Shown here one piece after another: positions 46,207-59,730 of a stretch of 64,000 nt of DNA. Location of the stretch: positions 1,550,001 to 1,614,000 of the forward strand of contig NC_029532.1 of assembly GCF_001577835.2 (NCBI RefSeq). The letters run 5' to 3'. The notes beneath the pieces were generated by a model, which ran no database searches, was not told where the DNA came from, and was given only the letters and a program-made list of their open reading frames with translations. The stretch comes from Coturnix japonica (taxonomy: Eukaryota > Chordata > Aves > Galliformes > Phasianidae). Numbering within the stretch: the stretch's first letter is position 1; each line of letters starts with the position of its first letter. A program made the translations under genes and the position numbers.

Positions 46207-49200
46207 ATCTCCATGTTTCAGTGAAGAACTTCAAGGTGCTGCAGGTATCATTCAGAGATGTTTAGAACTCAAACCTCAGTGTGCCTAGAAATTCCATTAT
46301 ACAGCCTTCCGTAATTTCATCTGGAAGTGGTTCAAGCTCATGCATAAGAGCAGTAATGCAAGAGCCAGGCCAAGCCAAAGGAGAGTTGGTTAATGAGAGA
46401 ACACAAGGGATGATCAGACACAGATCCGCCATGAGGAGCATTTGCTTGTACAAGGTAGCTTCTAAAATGATGACCTCCTTGAGTAATGGCACCAGCAAGA
46501 GGTTTCATTATGGCAGGTCTTGACTGAGGTTACAAGTGTGAACAGAACTTGCTATTGAATCCTTGAATTGCTTTTTGCTGAGCTCCGAGCAGCAGGGCTG
46601 ATTGGAATGGGGTCGGGCTTTCACTAAATTACAGCCAGATGTTTGCACTCTGTGGGCTGCTTGGTCTGGCCTGAAGTGGGGAGGTCAAAGTCACATGAGC
46701 TGGAAATCTGCTCACTTATAAGCTGATGAATATAGGCTCAAAAAGACCAACCAGGAGAATGACTCAAATGATGTCAAGAGTTCCCTGGTTTTGATGAGAT
46801 GGGCTAAATGTCATTGGTTAAACTATGACTGAGCTGTGAATAATTACGTGGAGTGCTCTGTGCAACAGGAAGGGAGAGGCTGTATAGTCTGTTTGCTGCA
46901 AATATTGTGCTGTTGAATAGGAAATGTTTACTTCTAACTTTTATGCATGTAGCTTGTCTGGTTCCTTGATGACATCTGTGAGAAATGAAGGTCTACTTGG
47001 TATTTAAAGTTTTTCTCTTAGTGTCATAGAAAGCAAAGGCTCTTTTTGTTGGCTTCCCTAGGCATCACACGGTTAGCATGGTGCTATGTAGTGCTCTGGA
47101 AGGGTCACTGAAGAGTAGTTTCAGCTTCTCCTCACGAAGAAAACATCTGTGCTTGTTTTCTATGCTCCTAAGGAAGAGATATTGGCTTGTGGGGTTTGTC
47201 AAGTTTCCATGTGTACGTTTGCTTTCATTTCCTTCTTCTTTGTTCTAGGACAAAGTTATTCATGTTTTGCAATATTGCTGATGAAATAATTTTTCCTGCA
47301 GCTGATCAAAGCTGTGTGCCCTCGCTTATCTATCAGATCTTCCTGGGAGGTTTGGCGCTGCTCTTTCACGATGGCCATCAGCTTTGGGAAGGATGAATTC
47401 TGTGATCTTCTGTTTCACTTCAGGTTCAGTGCTTCTCACCTTTTGGCCTTGTTAGGCTGTGAACAAGTCACCAGCAGCTCACAAGGAGCTCACCAGCCCT
47501 TGTAAATGGGACTAAAAGAAAAAGGGTTGCGATTTTTCTTATCTTCATAATCTGTAATTACAATATCCTGCTCTGTTTTATTGATGAGATAATCTAACGA
47601 TGAGTGTAAATGCAAAATCCCCAGACTTCCCAGGTTTCCCCTAAGGCCCCTGTTCCTACAGCTGCGTTTCCACAGAAACATCTCAGAGCAGCAAACCAAG
47701 TGGAAAAAAAAAAAAGGCAGACAGGAATAACATAACAAGGCAAGAGTCCTCTGCGAGCCAAGGGCAGTTGGATTTGGTAACCAACATGAGCAGAGGGAAT
47801 TATTTATAGCTGCATAGAGGCTTGGGTGCACAGAGCAGCTTTGTCTTGCAAGCTTCTACCTCAGGCAGGGAAAGAAGAAGGCAGAGTTTAGTTGTGACAC
47901 CGGCTGCTCCCTGCAGGTCAGAGAGCTGCTCTGTGGCTGGAGATGGCACGTGCTAAAGGTCAGAGAGCCCATTAGTGCTGATGTGCAAAGAGTGGGGAAA
48001 GGCAGTCTCTATTTTCCAGCCTGGGTCAGTAATTTGCTGAAGTTGGACTCGACCCAAACGTCAGCTTGGCGCATGTTTTGCTCCTGCTTGCCTAATTGTG
48101 TTCATCAAAATGTAACCTGTGGTTCCCATCAGTTAATGGAGGTTGCTGAGGTTGGTTGGCACACCGATGCAAAATAAGAAGAAAGAGAAAACCAAGCTGG
48201 TTTTGCAAGTCTCTTCACCAGGGCATTTTTCCTGCTCCTTGACAAAGGGTTCTCTATGTTTTATTTTCCTTCTTGATGACCTAAAATGCAGTTGGGAAGA
48301 AACTACCTTGTAAAATTCAGAGGCACTTTTAACGTTGTTGTTGTTATTTGTGCTCTATTTCTCATCTTCTGAGCGTTTCTCATTCCATCGCTGTGTTCAG
48401 TGCCCTCTGTTTCAAGCTTCTCCCTCTAACAAACCTCATGAGTCACTCTCTGGCTCCTTGTCAGCAGTATAAGGATGCGTAGAGCTAACAAATATGTACT
48501 CCACCGTGTAATGCTATTTTATTCAAGGTTTGCCCATTGTGGTTCAGTAACGAATGGGAGGGGTGGTATGAAGCGCCGACACCCTTCGAGTGCATTAAAG
48601 CCATTATCATTCCACGTACATTTTCTTTCTTTGTCATGTTAAGTGTTTCTGCTCAGCGGCTTGGAAATGGTTTTTGAAAGAAAGCCATTACATGGAGTTC
48701 GGGACCCAGATTTGAAATTTAGATCGAATAACTCTTGAATAAAACATTTGTAACTGGAGCAGTAATCTTGTCATGATACTGGGATGCTGGGTTTGGTATC
48801 TATCGTGGGAATGGGATGCTTTAGGGCAAAAATTCTGCTTTTAAGATAAGGGATTTAAGTGAAAAATATCTATAGAAAAAGGCATATTGAAGTTGGGAAT
48901 GAAGTATCTCCTTTGAAATCACAGAGGTCTTCATTGCTATTATTAATATTACTATTTTCAAAGACAGAAGTTCCTGGGTGCCTTTATTCAGTGAACTTTA
49001 ATTTTCACTTTTCAACCTCCTTGATGGTAGAAACTGCAAATGTCACAAATTGCCCTGGGATGGAAGTTCTGGTTTCGAGTGCTGCAGATGGAGGCTTCAG
49101 AGCCGCAAGTCACCCTGTGTTCCCATCATTAACCTTGCTCAGAAAATAACCATAATCTATAGCAATGCATCCTGCCCTTCCCTCCTTGAGTTAATAGTTC

Positions 49201-52200
49201 TGTACATCTGAAGGTTACTTGTTTCAAAGCAGAGGGCTTTTACCTGAGGAGTAAAAGCAGAAAGGAGTATTTGTTTCAGATTTCTTTTCCCCTGTGTTTT
49301 CAGTCAGGCTCGAAAGAGATCAAAGAAACCCACTGCTGTGGATCTACTGCACAAGAAGCCCCCTCAGATTTTCCTTTGGGGAAAGGATGTGGGATCCTGG
49401 TGCTTCACCACCAGCACAGTCAGGTTTCTGGTACCTATTGGTGAACATGTCATTGTTACAAAACTAAGACTCTGAAATGTCAGGTTTGAGCTCAAACCAC
49501 CTTCTGGGCATGTCAGGGAGATTCAGAGGTGACTTCCCCAGAGGAGATGCTGGATTCTGCAGTGTTTGCCAGCATCTCCTGCCAGCAGAGATGGGGAAAC
49601 CAGAGCATGTGATGCTCCTGCAGTGCTCAGGGGCTCACAGGTGAGCACAGACCTTGGGTTTTCCAAGGCCCCTTGCATTTTGGTTGATGGGAAATGGAGA
49701 GGTTGTGGCTGTACACATGTTCTGCAAGTTGGTCACTGGAGAATGGGTCCTTAATTTTGCTGAAGATAGAAAGTTTGTGGAAAGAGGAGTGTTCATGGGG
49801 TCCTGGATGAGGATCCCTGCTTACCCCAGCGCTCAGCCCTTGAGGATGCTGCAGGGAGGCTGTCTGTCAGTCTGTCTGTGCACAGGAGACAGCCAAGGTC
49901 CCCAGATTGCCATGTCCTTGTTATTGTGATTTTAGTCATCATGCTTTGCTTATTTAGTAACAATCATTGAACAAACACCCTCGGGAGGCACACCTACAAA
50001 CACTTAATCTGGTAAAAAAAAAAACCACAAACACTTCAAGAACAAAACTGATAGAGAGAAGCTGGTCAAGGAGAGATCTTATCCAAGAAGCTCCGTGCGT
50101 GAGCACAGTCAGTTCAGGCTTTTGGCATGACGCAGAGCATCCTCTGTGCTGCGGTGCATCCAGACCCCAGCAGCCATCCCGCCGTCAGTCACAGCAGCTG
50201 GCAGCCTGCTCTGATGTGCTCAGCCTGCTCTGATGCAGCTCTTGCCAGATCCAGACCTTCACCCCAACCTCCCGACCTCCCATAGGAATAACCTTCTCTC
50301 ATTAGAGGCCTGTAGGATTTATGACTGCTGGACATCATTCAGGAGGTTTCTGTTTTCCGAGAGATTAGTCAAGCAAAAGATTGTCACTTGCTGAATGTCC
50401 AATTACAAAGCTTCCCGTAAAGTGATTCACTTGACAAACTCAAAGGGGCTGCATAGAAGTCTGTGTAAGAGCCTGCACTCAGCTCCCTGGGGATGGGAGG
50501 TGAGAGTCCTGCCACAACTCCTCTGCAATGATTCTTGGGTGGCTTCCTAGCTGGTGATTCTCCAGAGTAAGCCCATAAATTGCAACAGCTTATTAGAGGC
50601 TCTCACCCAGTACAGGTGGTAATAAGTCCAGGAACAAAGGTGGATAACAGTAAACAAGGACTGGATCAATAACTTTAATTCTAGAGCAGAGACAGCCCGT
50701 ATTAATTCAAAGTGAAGCCCTTTGGACTGAGAATTTAGTGGCTAGAAAATATTGCCTTTGAAAACTCATCTGTTTTCTTTCATGTCTTTTTTTAATCTAA
50801 TGCCACGCTTCTAGCAGGGGATGGATGAATTCCTTAGAGACAAATGCCATGCTTAGCTTTGTTATCCCATTGAGATAGCAACAAATGGGCATCAGCATGG
50901 GGAGACACACTGACCTCTGCTGCCCCTGCCTGACCAGTTCTATGGCAACTCTCACTGTCTCCCAACCAGCAGCCCTTGCACCAGGTGCCAGGGATGAGAA
51001 GAGGTAAGAACTGGGGACCCCGGAGGACATCTGTGATTCCCTTTTCTTCCCCCCGCACAGATTTGCTATGTGTCTGTAGATGAGTCATTTAGCATCTCCA
51101 CAGTTCCCCATTTGCAAAAATGGATTTTCCCTCCCTCACAGATAAGGAATAATAAAATGATAAATATGCTAATGAGCCTTGGATGCCCTCTTGATGTAGG
51201 CCAATTGGATCCTGTTAACTCAGTGTCTTATCTGAGTAAAAAAACACAAAACATCCTGATTTTCTGGGAAGACACCAGTTATTCCTATGAAAACAAGTAA
51301 TAACTGCACCAGAGCACACATTAGTGTTTGGAAGTCTTTCTGGATAATTAATCCTGTTTGGTATTTATAGGACACTATAGTTTGGCTTCATTGGAGTTTT
51401 CTGCTTTAGGTCTATGAATGCATCAGGGAATAGCTGTAAAGATAGAAGAAATAAAGTAAGTTACATGCAGTATGTTCTCCTATGTACATGTTCTCCTATG
51501 TCTCCTTGTTGAGAATACTCTTGACAGCTCACTTGTCCATGGGAGAGGGATCCCAGACATCTCAGAAGGCTATGGAGAGATCAGCTGCTTACAATGTTAA
51601 TTTATATATTTAACTATATTTAGCTACTTAGTCAATTCTGTAAAGTACTCCTTTAAGTGTGTGAATGGAAAGCACTTAAGCATTGCAATAGCTCAGGCTA
51701 ATGCTTATCTGATGCTTCCTGTTGCATGTGATTGAGTTGAGCTTTCCCTTCTTCAGCCAAAGAACAGTCTTCAGTCATCTAATCTTGACCTCTCTGACTA
51801 AACTGAGCCCTGGTAGAGAGCTCTCTCGTCACTGGAGGATGGTTTCATACAGTGCATTGTGCAGTCTCTGGGTTATCAGCACCCACGCTAATTCCTGTGG
51901 CTCCAGAACTGCTCTGGTGGCAAAGAAGGGCCACAGATGAGCCCATATGGGAGGGAGACTTCTGATGAGTGGCTTCTGATGAGGTTTCTTTGATGTGACA
52001 CGGGTTGCTGTATGACAAACAACAGGAAACATGAATGTTGTCCCAAATTTGTAATGTTCCAAAGCCTCAGCCAAGAAGGAGAGACTGATCTCACACATCC
52101 TGTGCTCCAGGTGAGAGGTACAGCCCCGGCTCAAGGGCTTTTCTCATCCTCAGGTTGAAACGGATGGCAGTGCCCTGATACAGCAGGCAGGGAGTGTGAG

Positions 52201-53664
52201 GAATCTGCCACAACGGAAGGAACAAACAATCCCAACTTGTTTGCAAAGCGATTATTCTGTTCACAGACTTCTTAGTCTTGAGTTTATTCCTAAAATTCAT
52301 TGGTGTGGAAGCACTTTGTCAAAGCATTGCTGCAGCAAATGTGGATGTAGGAGGACAGGAAGGCAATCTAGCAGTGCTATCTGAGTACAGGTGGAAGCAG
52401 TGTGGGCTGCCGGGCTGCAGGGCTCTGGCTGCACCGAGGGCACAACTAACTCATATTTGCTCCTCTGTGCCTTCCTTGGGGGTTTTTCAGTAAGGAAAGA
52501 GCAGGTGCTGCTGGAGCAGGGCAGTCAGCCTCGTCCCTTAGGAAATTCACCCTGTGACAGTATGAGACAAGAAAAAATCCTTGTGGCAGCTGTGCCAGCA
52601 AGTTTCTCCATTGCTTGTCCAACCTTATTGCTGGAAAAATAGTGGTTTCTCTTCAACTACCACTTGAGAACTTTCTGCAAGAATAAACTGATACTACTTT
52701 AAGGAACTGTGTTGTCATTGCTATATTTGCAGCCTTAAAGCACGATCCCAGCATTGCCCCACTGAAGCAAGAAAGCAGTTCCACTGAAAACTATGCTTGC
52801 CAAGAAAAGAAATGATTTGTTCAAAGCACTTGGCTTCAAATAGATGCATAAATGCTTTCCTGAAATTTGGATTGTAATTGAGGAGCAATATGCTCGACAG
52901 AACATGCCTAATGAATAGGCATCCAAATTTATGGCTGTAGAGAGGTAGCAGTAATGGGTTATGCAGGAGATCAGTCCTACATTTCTAGTTTAAGTTAGAA
53001 CTGGGGGCAGCTTGTGGGTAAAGTCCTTTGCCAATCTCACCTCTTCTTTTAACATCCTTCCTCAAAGCAGCATGAAGGGACAACCTCCAAAGGTAAACTA
53101 AGGAGATGTCAGCACACGTATGGGGGTGGTAGCAGAGCAGAACCGTGTAGTTTCAGTTGACCCGGAGGTCTGTACAAACATGGGAGTTTTCCAAATGCTG
53201 TAATGTCTTTTCTATCTACTCGCCAGATAATTGTGTAGCAAAGAGGAACAGTCCCACCACTACAGCAAAAAGTCCTTTCAAATCTCCTTGTTTTTGTACT
53301 AGAGATTCCCCTGATTTACATGAAGAAAAGGAAGTGGGGTATCTGCAGAAAGTGAAGTCATCTTGCTAGAGGGTTAGGGCAGGAGCAGCCCTTGCCATAT
53401 CTTTGGAAGGATATCATTTTTCATGCTTTGTTTTTAGGAACTGACAAGAGAAAGGAAGTGTAGTGAGCAAATAGCTATTTTGAGTGATAATCACGCTCTG
53501 GCAGCGGCTCGCATGGTTACATCTGAATAGATCTCTTCCACTTTGGTCTCTACATGCACAGTTGTGCCTCTGTATCCTGCCTGCAGAGACCAGCTTGAAG
53601 CTTGGGGATTTTTGTTTGCGAGCTGTAAATACATTCACATCTTCACATGAAAGTTGCACTTACT

Positions 53665-53826
53665 ATAGAATCGTTCAGGTTGGAAAGACCACTAAGGTCA
53701 CCCAGTCCAACCATCAACCCATGCCTATGACTGCTGTAGATTATATCACCCAGTGTGGCACCTCCCATTTAATACCAGCAGGGATGGTAACTCCACCACC
53801 TTCTGGGCAGCTGTGTCAATATGTCA
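53665..53826 (-). repeat. CR1 LINE 3' fragment (left arm of an inverted pair)
   Basis: Antisense CR1: ATAGAATCGTTCAGGTTGG, AAAGACCACTAAGGTCACCC, AGTCCAACCATCAACCC, then GATGGTAACTCCACCACCTT and CTGGGCAGC. The wording AGTCCAACC.ATCAACCCATG marks yet another CR1 subfamily. Confidence 0.85.
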
Positions 53827-53830
53827 CCAG

Positions 53831-53870
53831 AGATCCCATCCAAACCCTACAATTCTGTTATTCTGTGACC
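53831..53870 (+). repeat. Short CR1 tail in opposite orientation (right arm)
   Basis: ATCCCATCCAAACCCTACAA followed by TTCTGTTATTCTGTGACC looks like a sense CR1 3' tip, immediately behind an antisense CR1. Too short to be certain. Confidence 0.55.
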
Positions 53871-56800
53871 TGGGAAATCACGTATGGTGTGAGCAATATG
53901 GCACATTTAACCACGCTGCCATGGGTGAACAAACTCCTCCAAACATGAGCCTTTGGTGGGTGCTCATTAAAGTACTGAACGAGTCAGGAATGAAGGTGAA
54001 TCAAATAAAGTGCTTTCCTTTATTCATTCATTTCTTTATTTTTGCTTTAAGGTATGAAGTGAATTTAAAAATAAACTATTGATAAACTTCATCACTAGAA
54101 GATATCAAAGCCATCAAAGCTGAAGGAGAAAGTACCTTGATTTTTACAGTCTCTTCCATTAAATTGACATATATACGTACAATGCCAATAAATACATGAA
54201 CACTATTTCCAGTGCCTTTTTGACCTTTTTATATAAATATCTACAGTCAATGGAAGACTGATTTGTGCAACAATGAGGGAGTCTGGTAGCCAGTTTGGTT
54301 CATAATGCTGAAAAAAATCTGGAGTTAGGGCACTTGATAATGTTGTATATAAGCTGGTGCTCCTGCTACTTCTAAGGCAAAGCAAACTTGGAACTGCTGC
54401 CTTTGACAAACTTGGCTTCTGCTTTCACACTTTTGAAGAGATTCTTATCTGCCTTTGGCAACAGTGGGGCCCTAATTTCTTCTGAGAACCTGTCTGACAG
54501 CATCTGAGTGTGCTAGAAAACATGGCCCTTTTTCAGCTGCCTGTTGATGAGCTGAAAAGTGTGTAGCCCATGCTGTTCCTGGGAGTGCAGACTGCCTCCA
54601 CTTTGTGCTCCATCCTACAAGATGCTGAAGAGACAAAGTCTCCAAACCCTGCCAGAGTGAACTCAGTGATCTCCCCAAAAGCTGGAAGTAATTTGATATG
54701 GAATATATCCCCAGCCTGGAAAAGGGGTCTTTGTGCATGAATAAAGCTGGCAAGCAATGGATTCAGCTGTGGTTGGGCATCTCAGGAAGTTAAACTGCCA
54801 TGGGTTATGTCCTGCTGTCAGGGAAGAACTTAATTGTGTAGCAAATTCATCATTTGAAAGTAAAGTTCTTCCTTCCATTGAGATTCACGTCTATATAAAG
54901 AGCCGCTCTATGTTCTACTCAGGTAGGAAGTATTTGGGCTGCTTAAGTGCAGTGCTGGAGACAGCAGTTGCTGTTGACAAATATCTTAATAGTAATGAAA
55001 AGCTTTTAACTTGAGGTAACTACTGAATTAAAAGAATAGCAAACAAAAAAACCCCACCTTCTTTGGTGTGGATGCTCTGCAGGAGAAAGTCTGATGCCTA
55101 CTGTTTAATTAACTTTTGGCTGATCTGTCACAGCTGCCACCCACAGCCTAACAAAACATCTCAGGTATGTGAGAGTGGCTGAAAGCCAGGTTAAATGTGC
55201 CTGAACGTGCTTCCTCCCTCAGAGTTTCCAGGTGAAAACCTCACTTAAACCACAGCACGTAGCCCTTAACCAGAAATCTCTTCTAAAATGATTTAGAAAT
55301 GGTACTTTGAGTTCAGTCCTGGGATATACCAACAATAGTGCAAATATGAAATAGAATGCCAGCTGGGAGGAGGTTTCTGGGTTCTCCTAGAGGAAAGCAA
55401 TTGGACACTCTCATGTACAGGTAGGGAAAACAAGGCTTTTTGATCAGGTGATGATATTCAAAGTTGGCTGGAATCATGTTCTCATCATCCTCATGTGCTC
55501 AGCGGGGCATTACTCAACCTTCACATTCTTTGTTTTGAAATGGGAGTCCTACATACCCCGTGGCAAAGAAAAAAGGCCGTGTCTGAGTTCACTCTGGTGG
55601 GGGATCACTCACTGTGCGCATCTGGAAGCACCAATGATTGATGCACAGCAGGGGAGGTTTCTCTGTCTGTATGAGCTGATTTGATTGCTCTTGTGTGTGA
55701 TTCCATTAATGTTTTTGGATGGAAACCAGGATCAGAAGCTTTTAAATTAGTTAACTCGTATTTTTATTATCGGAACACTTGGAAACAAAACACTAAGTCA
55801 GTTCTGCTGTTGAAGACTCACACTGGTACTGAAGCACAAAACAATATACAGTCATTTATATGAAAATACATTACAGTAGCAAAATGCTATACTGGCGTTT
55901 AATACCCAGATTTGGGCAAAAATTCTTGACACTGTCTGATTCTTCTAAAGAATGAATTTTCTCCTCATTTCCCATCTGAAATGATGGGCCACTCAAGAGA
56001 TTAATAAAAGCAAAACACAATGCAGTCAGTTGGATTGTACAGAGTTGAATAACAACGTCCTCTCAAAATGCATTTGTGTGTGTACTGAAAATCACAACAC
56101 TTTAACCCATTCCCTTTGGTTAATGTAGCCTGGTTGCGTCCCTTCCTTCTGAGGGACGGCTCAAACTAACATGCACTAAATTGGCATGTCCAAAACCTTC
56201 TCCCAGCCTACTTGATGCTATCTGTGTGATGTTTGACTCAGATACATAACTTCCCACCTCTAGACCCCAATCTTGCCAGCATACATGGGATAAAGGTGAT
56301 CCATGTGAGTGCTCCTTATTATGGGGTTACCCTTGTAATGGTGTTTTTCAGGGTAAACATGGCTAAAACATCCTATCAATCAACTTTTAATTGGCTTTAC
56401 TCCTGTATGCCAAGAGGGGAAACTGAGCTGCCTTTTACAATGTCACTCCTTTTACTCACAAGCTTAAGGTTAAGTAAGGCACGCATACGTGTTGGTAAGA
56501 TTGGAGCTGTAATCTGTTTGATTTAGATTTACTTACTGAAGAAAAAGAATGCTCATTTACTACCGTACAGATTTTAAAGGGAAAGGAAGCAGTAGGTAGG
56601 GGAACTGCTTTAGAAATGTGGGTTATATTTAGTGTTAGTTTTCAGAGCTCAAAGAAATTAGAGAAGAAAAGAATTCCTAAGAACAAATTCTTTTGTTAAT
56701 AAATATTCATTAAAAAAACAAAACAAAACCAACAATACACAACAAGAAAGCAAACAAAAACCAAAAGTTTCTGTCAATGTTTTTGTACTGAATGGTGCTC

Positions 56801-57076
56801 AAATGTCTCTTTCTGAAAGATGAAAGGGCAAAATCCAGAAATTGTGCCATTATTTTTAGCTCATGAACACAAACTGCCTTCTTGAAGCTCTTCCTCCAGC
56901 CTGGGGAGCTTCTTCCAACTCTCTCAGTTTCACATCCACCCAAAACAAAACGTATTTTCAGCCTGACCGCAGGCTGAAAGGTCACTTGTTGACAAGGCCC
57001 CATTTCGTCACCCTCATCCAACTGAAAATGCTGAACTATGGACATTTTCACCACAAACCATTTACATTAAAGAACC

Positions 57077-57128
57077 TTTTTTTTTTCCTCACCCAATAAG
57101 GGTGATTTTTTTTTTATTTTTTTTTTTT
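57077..57128 (-). repeat. Paired poly-T tracts
   Basis: Two T-runs (57077-57086 and 57105-57128, the second with one interrupting A) separated by CCTCACCCAATAAGGGTGA. Low-complexity sequence; I cannot attach it to a recognised SINE or processed copy. Confidence 0.6.
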
Positions 57129-58719
57129 CTGAGAACGCTTCCATCCTTAATTAGCTTTGGGAAAATCTGATCACCCGCAGCTTGGGTTCAGTCTGCCTGA
57201 GACCTTTCCCTCTGAGCCTGACCTCTATTCCCCTTAAGTAGCTTTACCCCAGTGCTGTACCATTGGCTTCTGCAGTCAGTGGGCTCACAGCCAGCCCTGC
57301 GTGCTCCCTGCTGTACCTGCCGGTCACTGTTACAGAAGCATTATTAGCACTAAGAGGGGGGAAAAAAGGGGGAGAAGTAGAAATTCCCACTGGGGTGGGT
57401 GTGCTTGGATTAATCTGCCTGCACTGCTTTAAAACAAGTAGTGCTAGATATGTTACTTTATGCTCTATAAATTGTGCCAGCATGCTAAGAGCGCTAGAAG
57501 CTGGTGTATGAGATGGGGTGGGACAGCTTGCAAGGCATGAACTAAAATAAATACCTCTGTGCTATGGCCAATGGAACAGAACAGTCACATCTGTATCTGT
57601 TAGAGCAGCAAGAGATCTTGTGCTTGTGGGATTTGTCATCAGTGTACAGCAGGCACAAATTATGTGTCTTGTTATATAGAAAAGGCTCATCATTGCCAAA
57701 GCACTTCCTAAAACCTGTAGGTGGGGTATGCATAAATATATATAAACAAACCTGTGTATGTACATATACGTATCCCTAGAAGGTTCTTTTACTGTGAGCC
57801 AAATACTGCATGCAGGACTCCTCTCCCCTAGAACCCATATTAAACATAATTCAGTGCAACAAGCAGTAACGGATGACAGCTACAAATGTAGTCTTTATGG
57901 CAATCTGTTCTACAAGCCTATTAAGATTGCATTATGGCCTCATAAGAGCGTTGCATTATCTCATCTGCAGAAATAAAGACCTTTCTGGATTTCTGTAAAT
58001 GTCTCAGTAAAGCCTGAATTTGCATTTCAACTTTCTCCAAGGATAAACCAAATTTGTCCCATATAACTTCACAGAAGCTTTTCTAACTAGTGGCTGAGAA
58101 TCCCCTGTCCTGGACAGGTCACTTTAAGTCTCCTCTGTGTGAGATAAAGAATGAATTTTGGTGTGCTGGTCACCCACGTGCCTTTCCTATGGAGGTCCGC
58201 AAGAACACAGATCCAATTCTGGGCACACAATGAAGGGATCGGAAGCTTTAAGGATTCAATATGGAGTGGCAAGAAAATGTTTTAGCAAATCTAAAAAAAA
58301 GGGAAAGTTTTCAGGTTTCTTAAAGGAACGAACTTTTCCTGGACTTGTGATTTTACCATATCGCTGCAAAGAGAAAAGCTGGGTATTCCGAGCAGTGGGA
58401 AAAGCCCTGCTGAGGTGGTGATGGTGAGCTGCCCTTCCTGGAGAGTAATAGATGGTGCTGGGTGCCTCCCTGGTGCTAACAACGTGCTTCTGGGGCCTGT
58501 GTCTGTGGGTGGAAATTTTAGCTGGGCCATTCTGCTAACACTTCTGGCCAAGAAGGAAGAAGCCCAATGGGGAAAGGGAAAAAAAGAGGAAGAGCTGCAG
58601 AGAGTACAGCCTGGCCACTGGACAGACCCTGCCTGGTAGGGACTCAAGTGAGAGACCACCAAGCAGTGTGTAAAGCCTGACCATACTAAAGCATGACTTG
58701 AGTCACTGACGGTGATGTA

Positions 58720-58725
58720 TTTATT
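58720..58725 (-). terminator. TNFSF15: Candidate TNFSF15 polyadenylation signal (AATAAA on minus strand)
   Basis: The first canonical hexamer I found by eye on the minus strand after the TNFSF15 stop, in an AU-rich context (TAATAAAT). Confidence 0.4.
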
Positions 58726-59277
58726 ATGGGAGGAGCAGGAAAGCTGGGGAATTTCCCTGAGATAGTAATGTCTATGAGAAAAAGAAGCACGAGATGGGAA
58801 GCTAAGCATTCCCAAGCTCTGTAGCTGGCCGTGGCACAATTTGAGCTTCTCTTTGGATCCTATGACCTTTTGCACAGAGTGCTGGTCACCAGCCTTAACC
58901 CAGGCAAAGGATGGGGAGACCTTTGTGCCAGCAGATCACTGTAGCAGTGGTCGCAAAGGATTAGGAGGGCACTGATGACTTTAGTTGCATTTGCTTTGCA
59001 TGAAGCACAGTGGAAAGCTTCCTGCCCTTTTTTGTTTGCTTGTTTTTTCTCCTTTCCTAATGTTCGGATCTGACAGGGGGGATCCTGCAGTCATGCTGAA
59101 ACGAAAATGTTTCTGCATGTTCCCTATAAGCTTTAAATGGAGGCGAAAGCCCACACAATGACTTGAGGATCTGTAAACAATATCCTGGAAAATAAAAGCA
59201 AATCAGGTGGATTCTGCAAAACACGTGGTATAATTTTAATCTACTTTACAGGGAAGCTGAAAGTGATTAATTAAGCA

Positions 59278-59290
59278 GTTAATGATTAAT
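59278..59290 (+). promoter_or_regulatory. Near-consensus HNF1 binding site
   Basis: GTTAATGATTAAT matches the palindromic HNF1 consensus GTTAATNATTAAC at all fixed positions but the last. It is embedded in a further inverted repeat, GATTAAT (59265-59271) and ATTAATC (59285-59291). Confidence 0.45.
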
Positions 59291-59730
59291 CCGGGCTTTA
59301 TGTTAGTGCAAAGTACTGAACCATGTTTAAGGAAATTATTAATTGTAATTGCCCTTAAGAATCTGAAGAAAGGTCATGCAAAATTACACTGGAAGTGCTG
59401 GAGAAAATTTAAAACACTTCTTTTCAGCTGAAATAAATGGTATATTGGAAAAGGAATTAGTGATGCAGCCTGGCCTATTTGTGATAAATATCCCTACCTG
59501 ACCCATAAAAAAAGGTTCCTCCCCTATATACAGAGCTTTCAAGAATCCCCATCATCCTTGAAGTCTGACTTTCGTTTTTCTGGAGTTTTTTTGGGCTGCT
59601 TCCATTCACCCTGCAGCTCCAGCCCTTAATTTAAGGCAGCAGATGAGTGAAGCACAGAGGACAGCACAGAGACCAGCACCCTGACGTGCTACCACCAAAC
59701 CAGGCCCTCCACAAAGCTGCTACCAGAGAC

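Larger units (their letters stand above)
31605..58700. other. 27-kb region without recognised gene, between TMEM268 and TNFSF15
   Basis: I found no exon set or known protein. In human the small testis genes TEX53 and TEX48 lie in this interval; I see nothing resembling them, though they are short and fast-evolving. The region holds CR1 pieces listed separately, a few simple repeats, pyrimidine-rich tracts (43170-43235) and several AT-rich repeat-free stretches. The longest open frames (31620-32162, 53484-53948) look accidental or CR1-derived. Confidence 0.55.
58701..59730 (-). other. TNFSF15: TNFSF15 3' UTR (extent inferred)
   Basis: AT-rich sequence after the TNFSF15 stop, free of recognised repeats. 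The plus-strand TTTATT at 58720-58725 is a canonical AATAAA on the minus strand and gives a UTR of about 1 kb; mammalian TNFSF15 UTRs are several kb, so it could run further. A near-consensus HNF1 site lies within it at 59278-59290. Confidence 0.45.

Noticed and set aside
53484-53948. 154-codon open frame
   Set aside because: Much of it runs through CR1 pieces in antisense; not a gene.
58291-58875. 194-codon open frame on the minus strand downstream of TNFSF15
   Set aside because: Same strand as TNFSF15 and possibly in its 3' UTR, but the translation is serine/leucine-rich without domain, signal or known similarity. Length alone is not enough.
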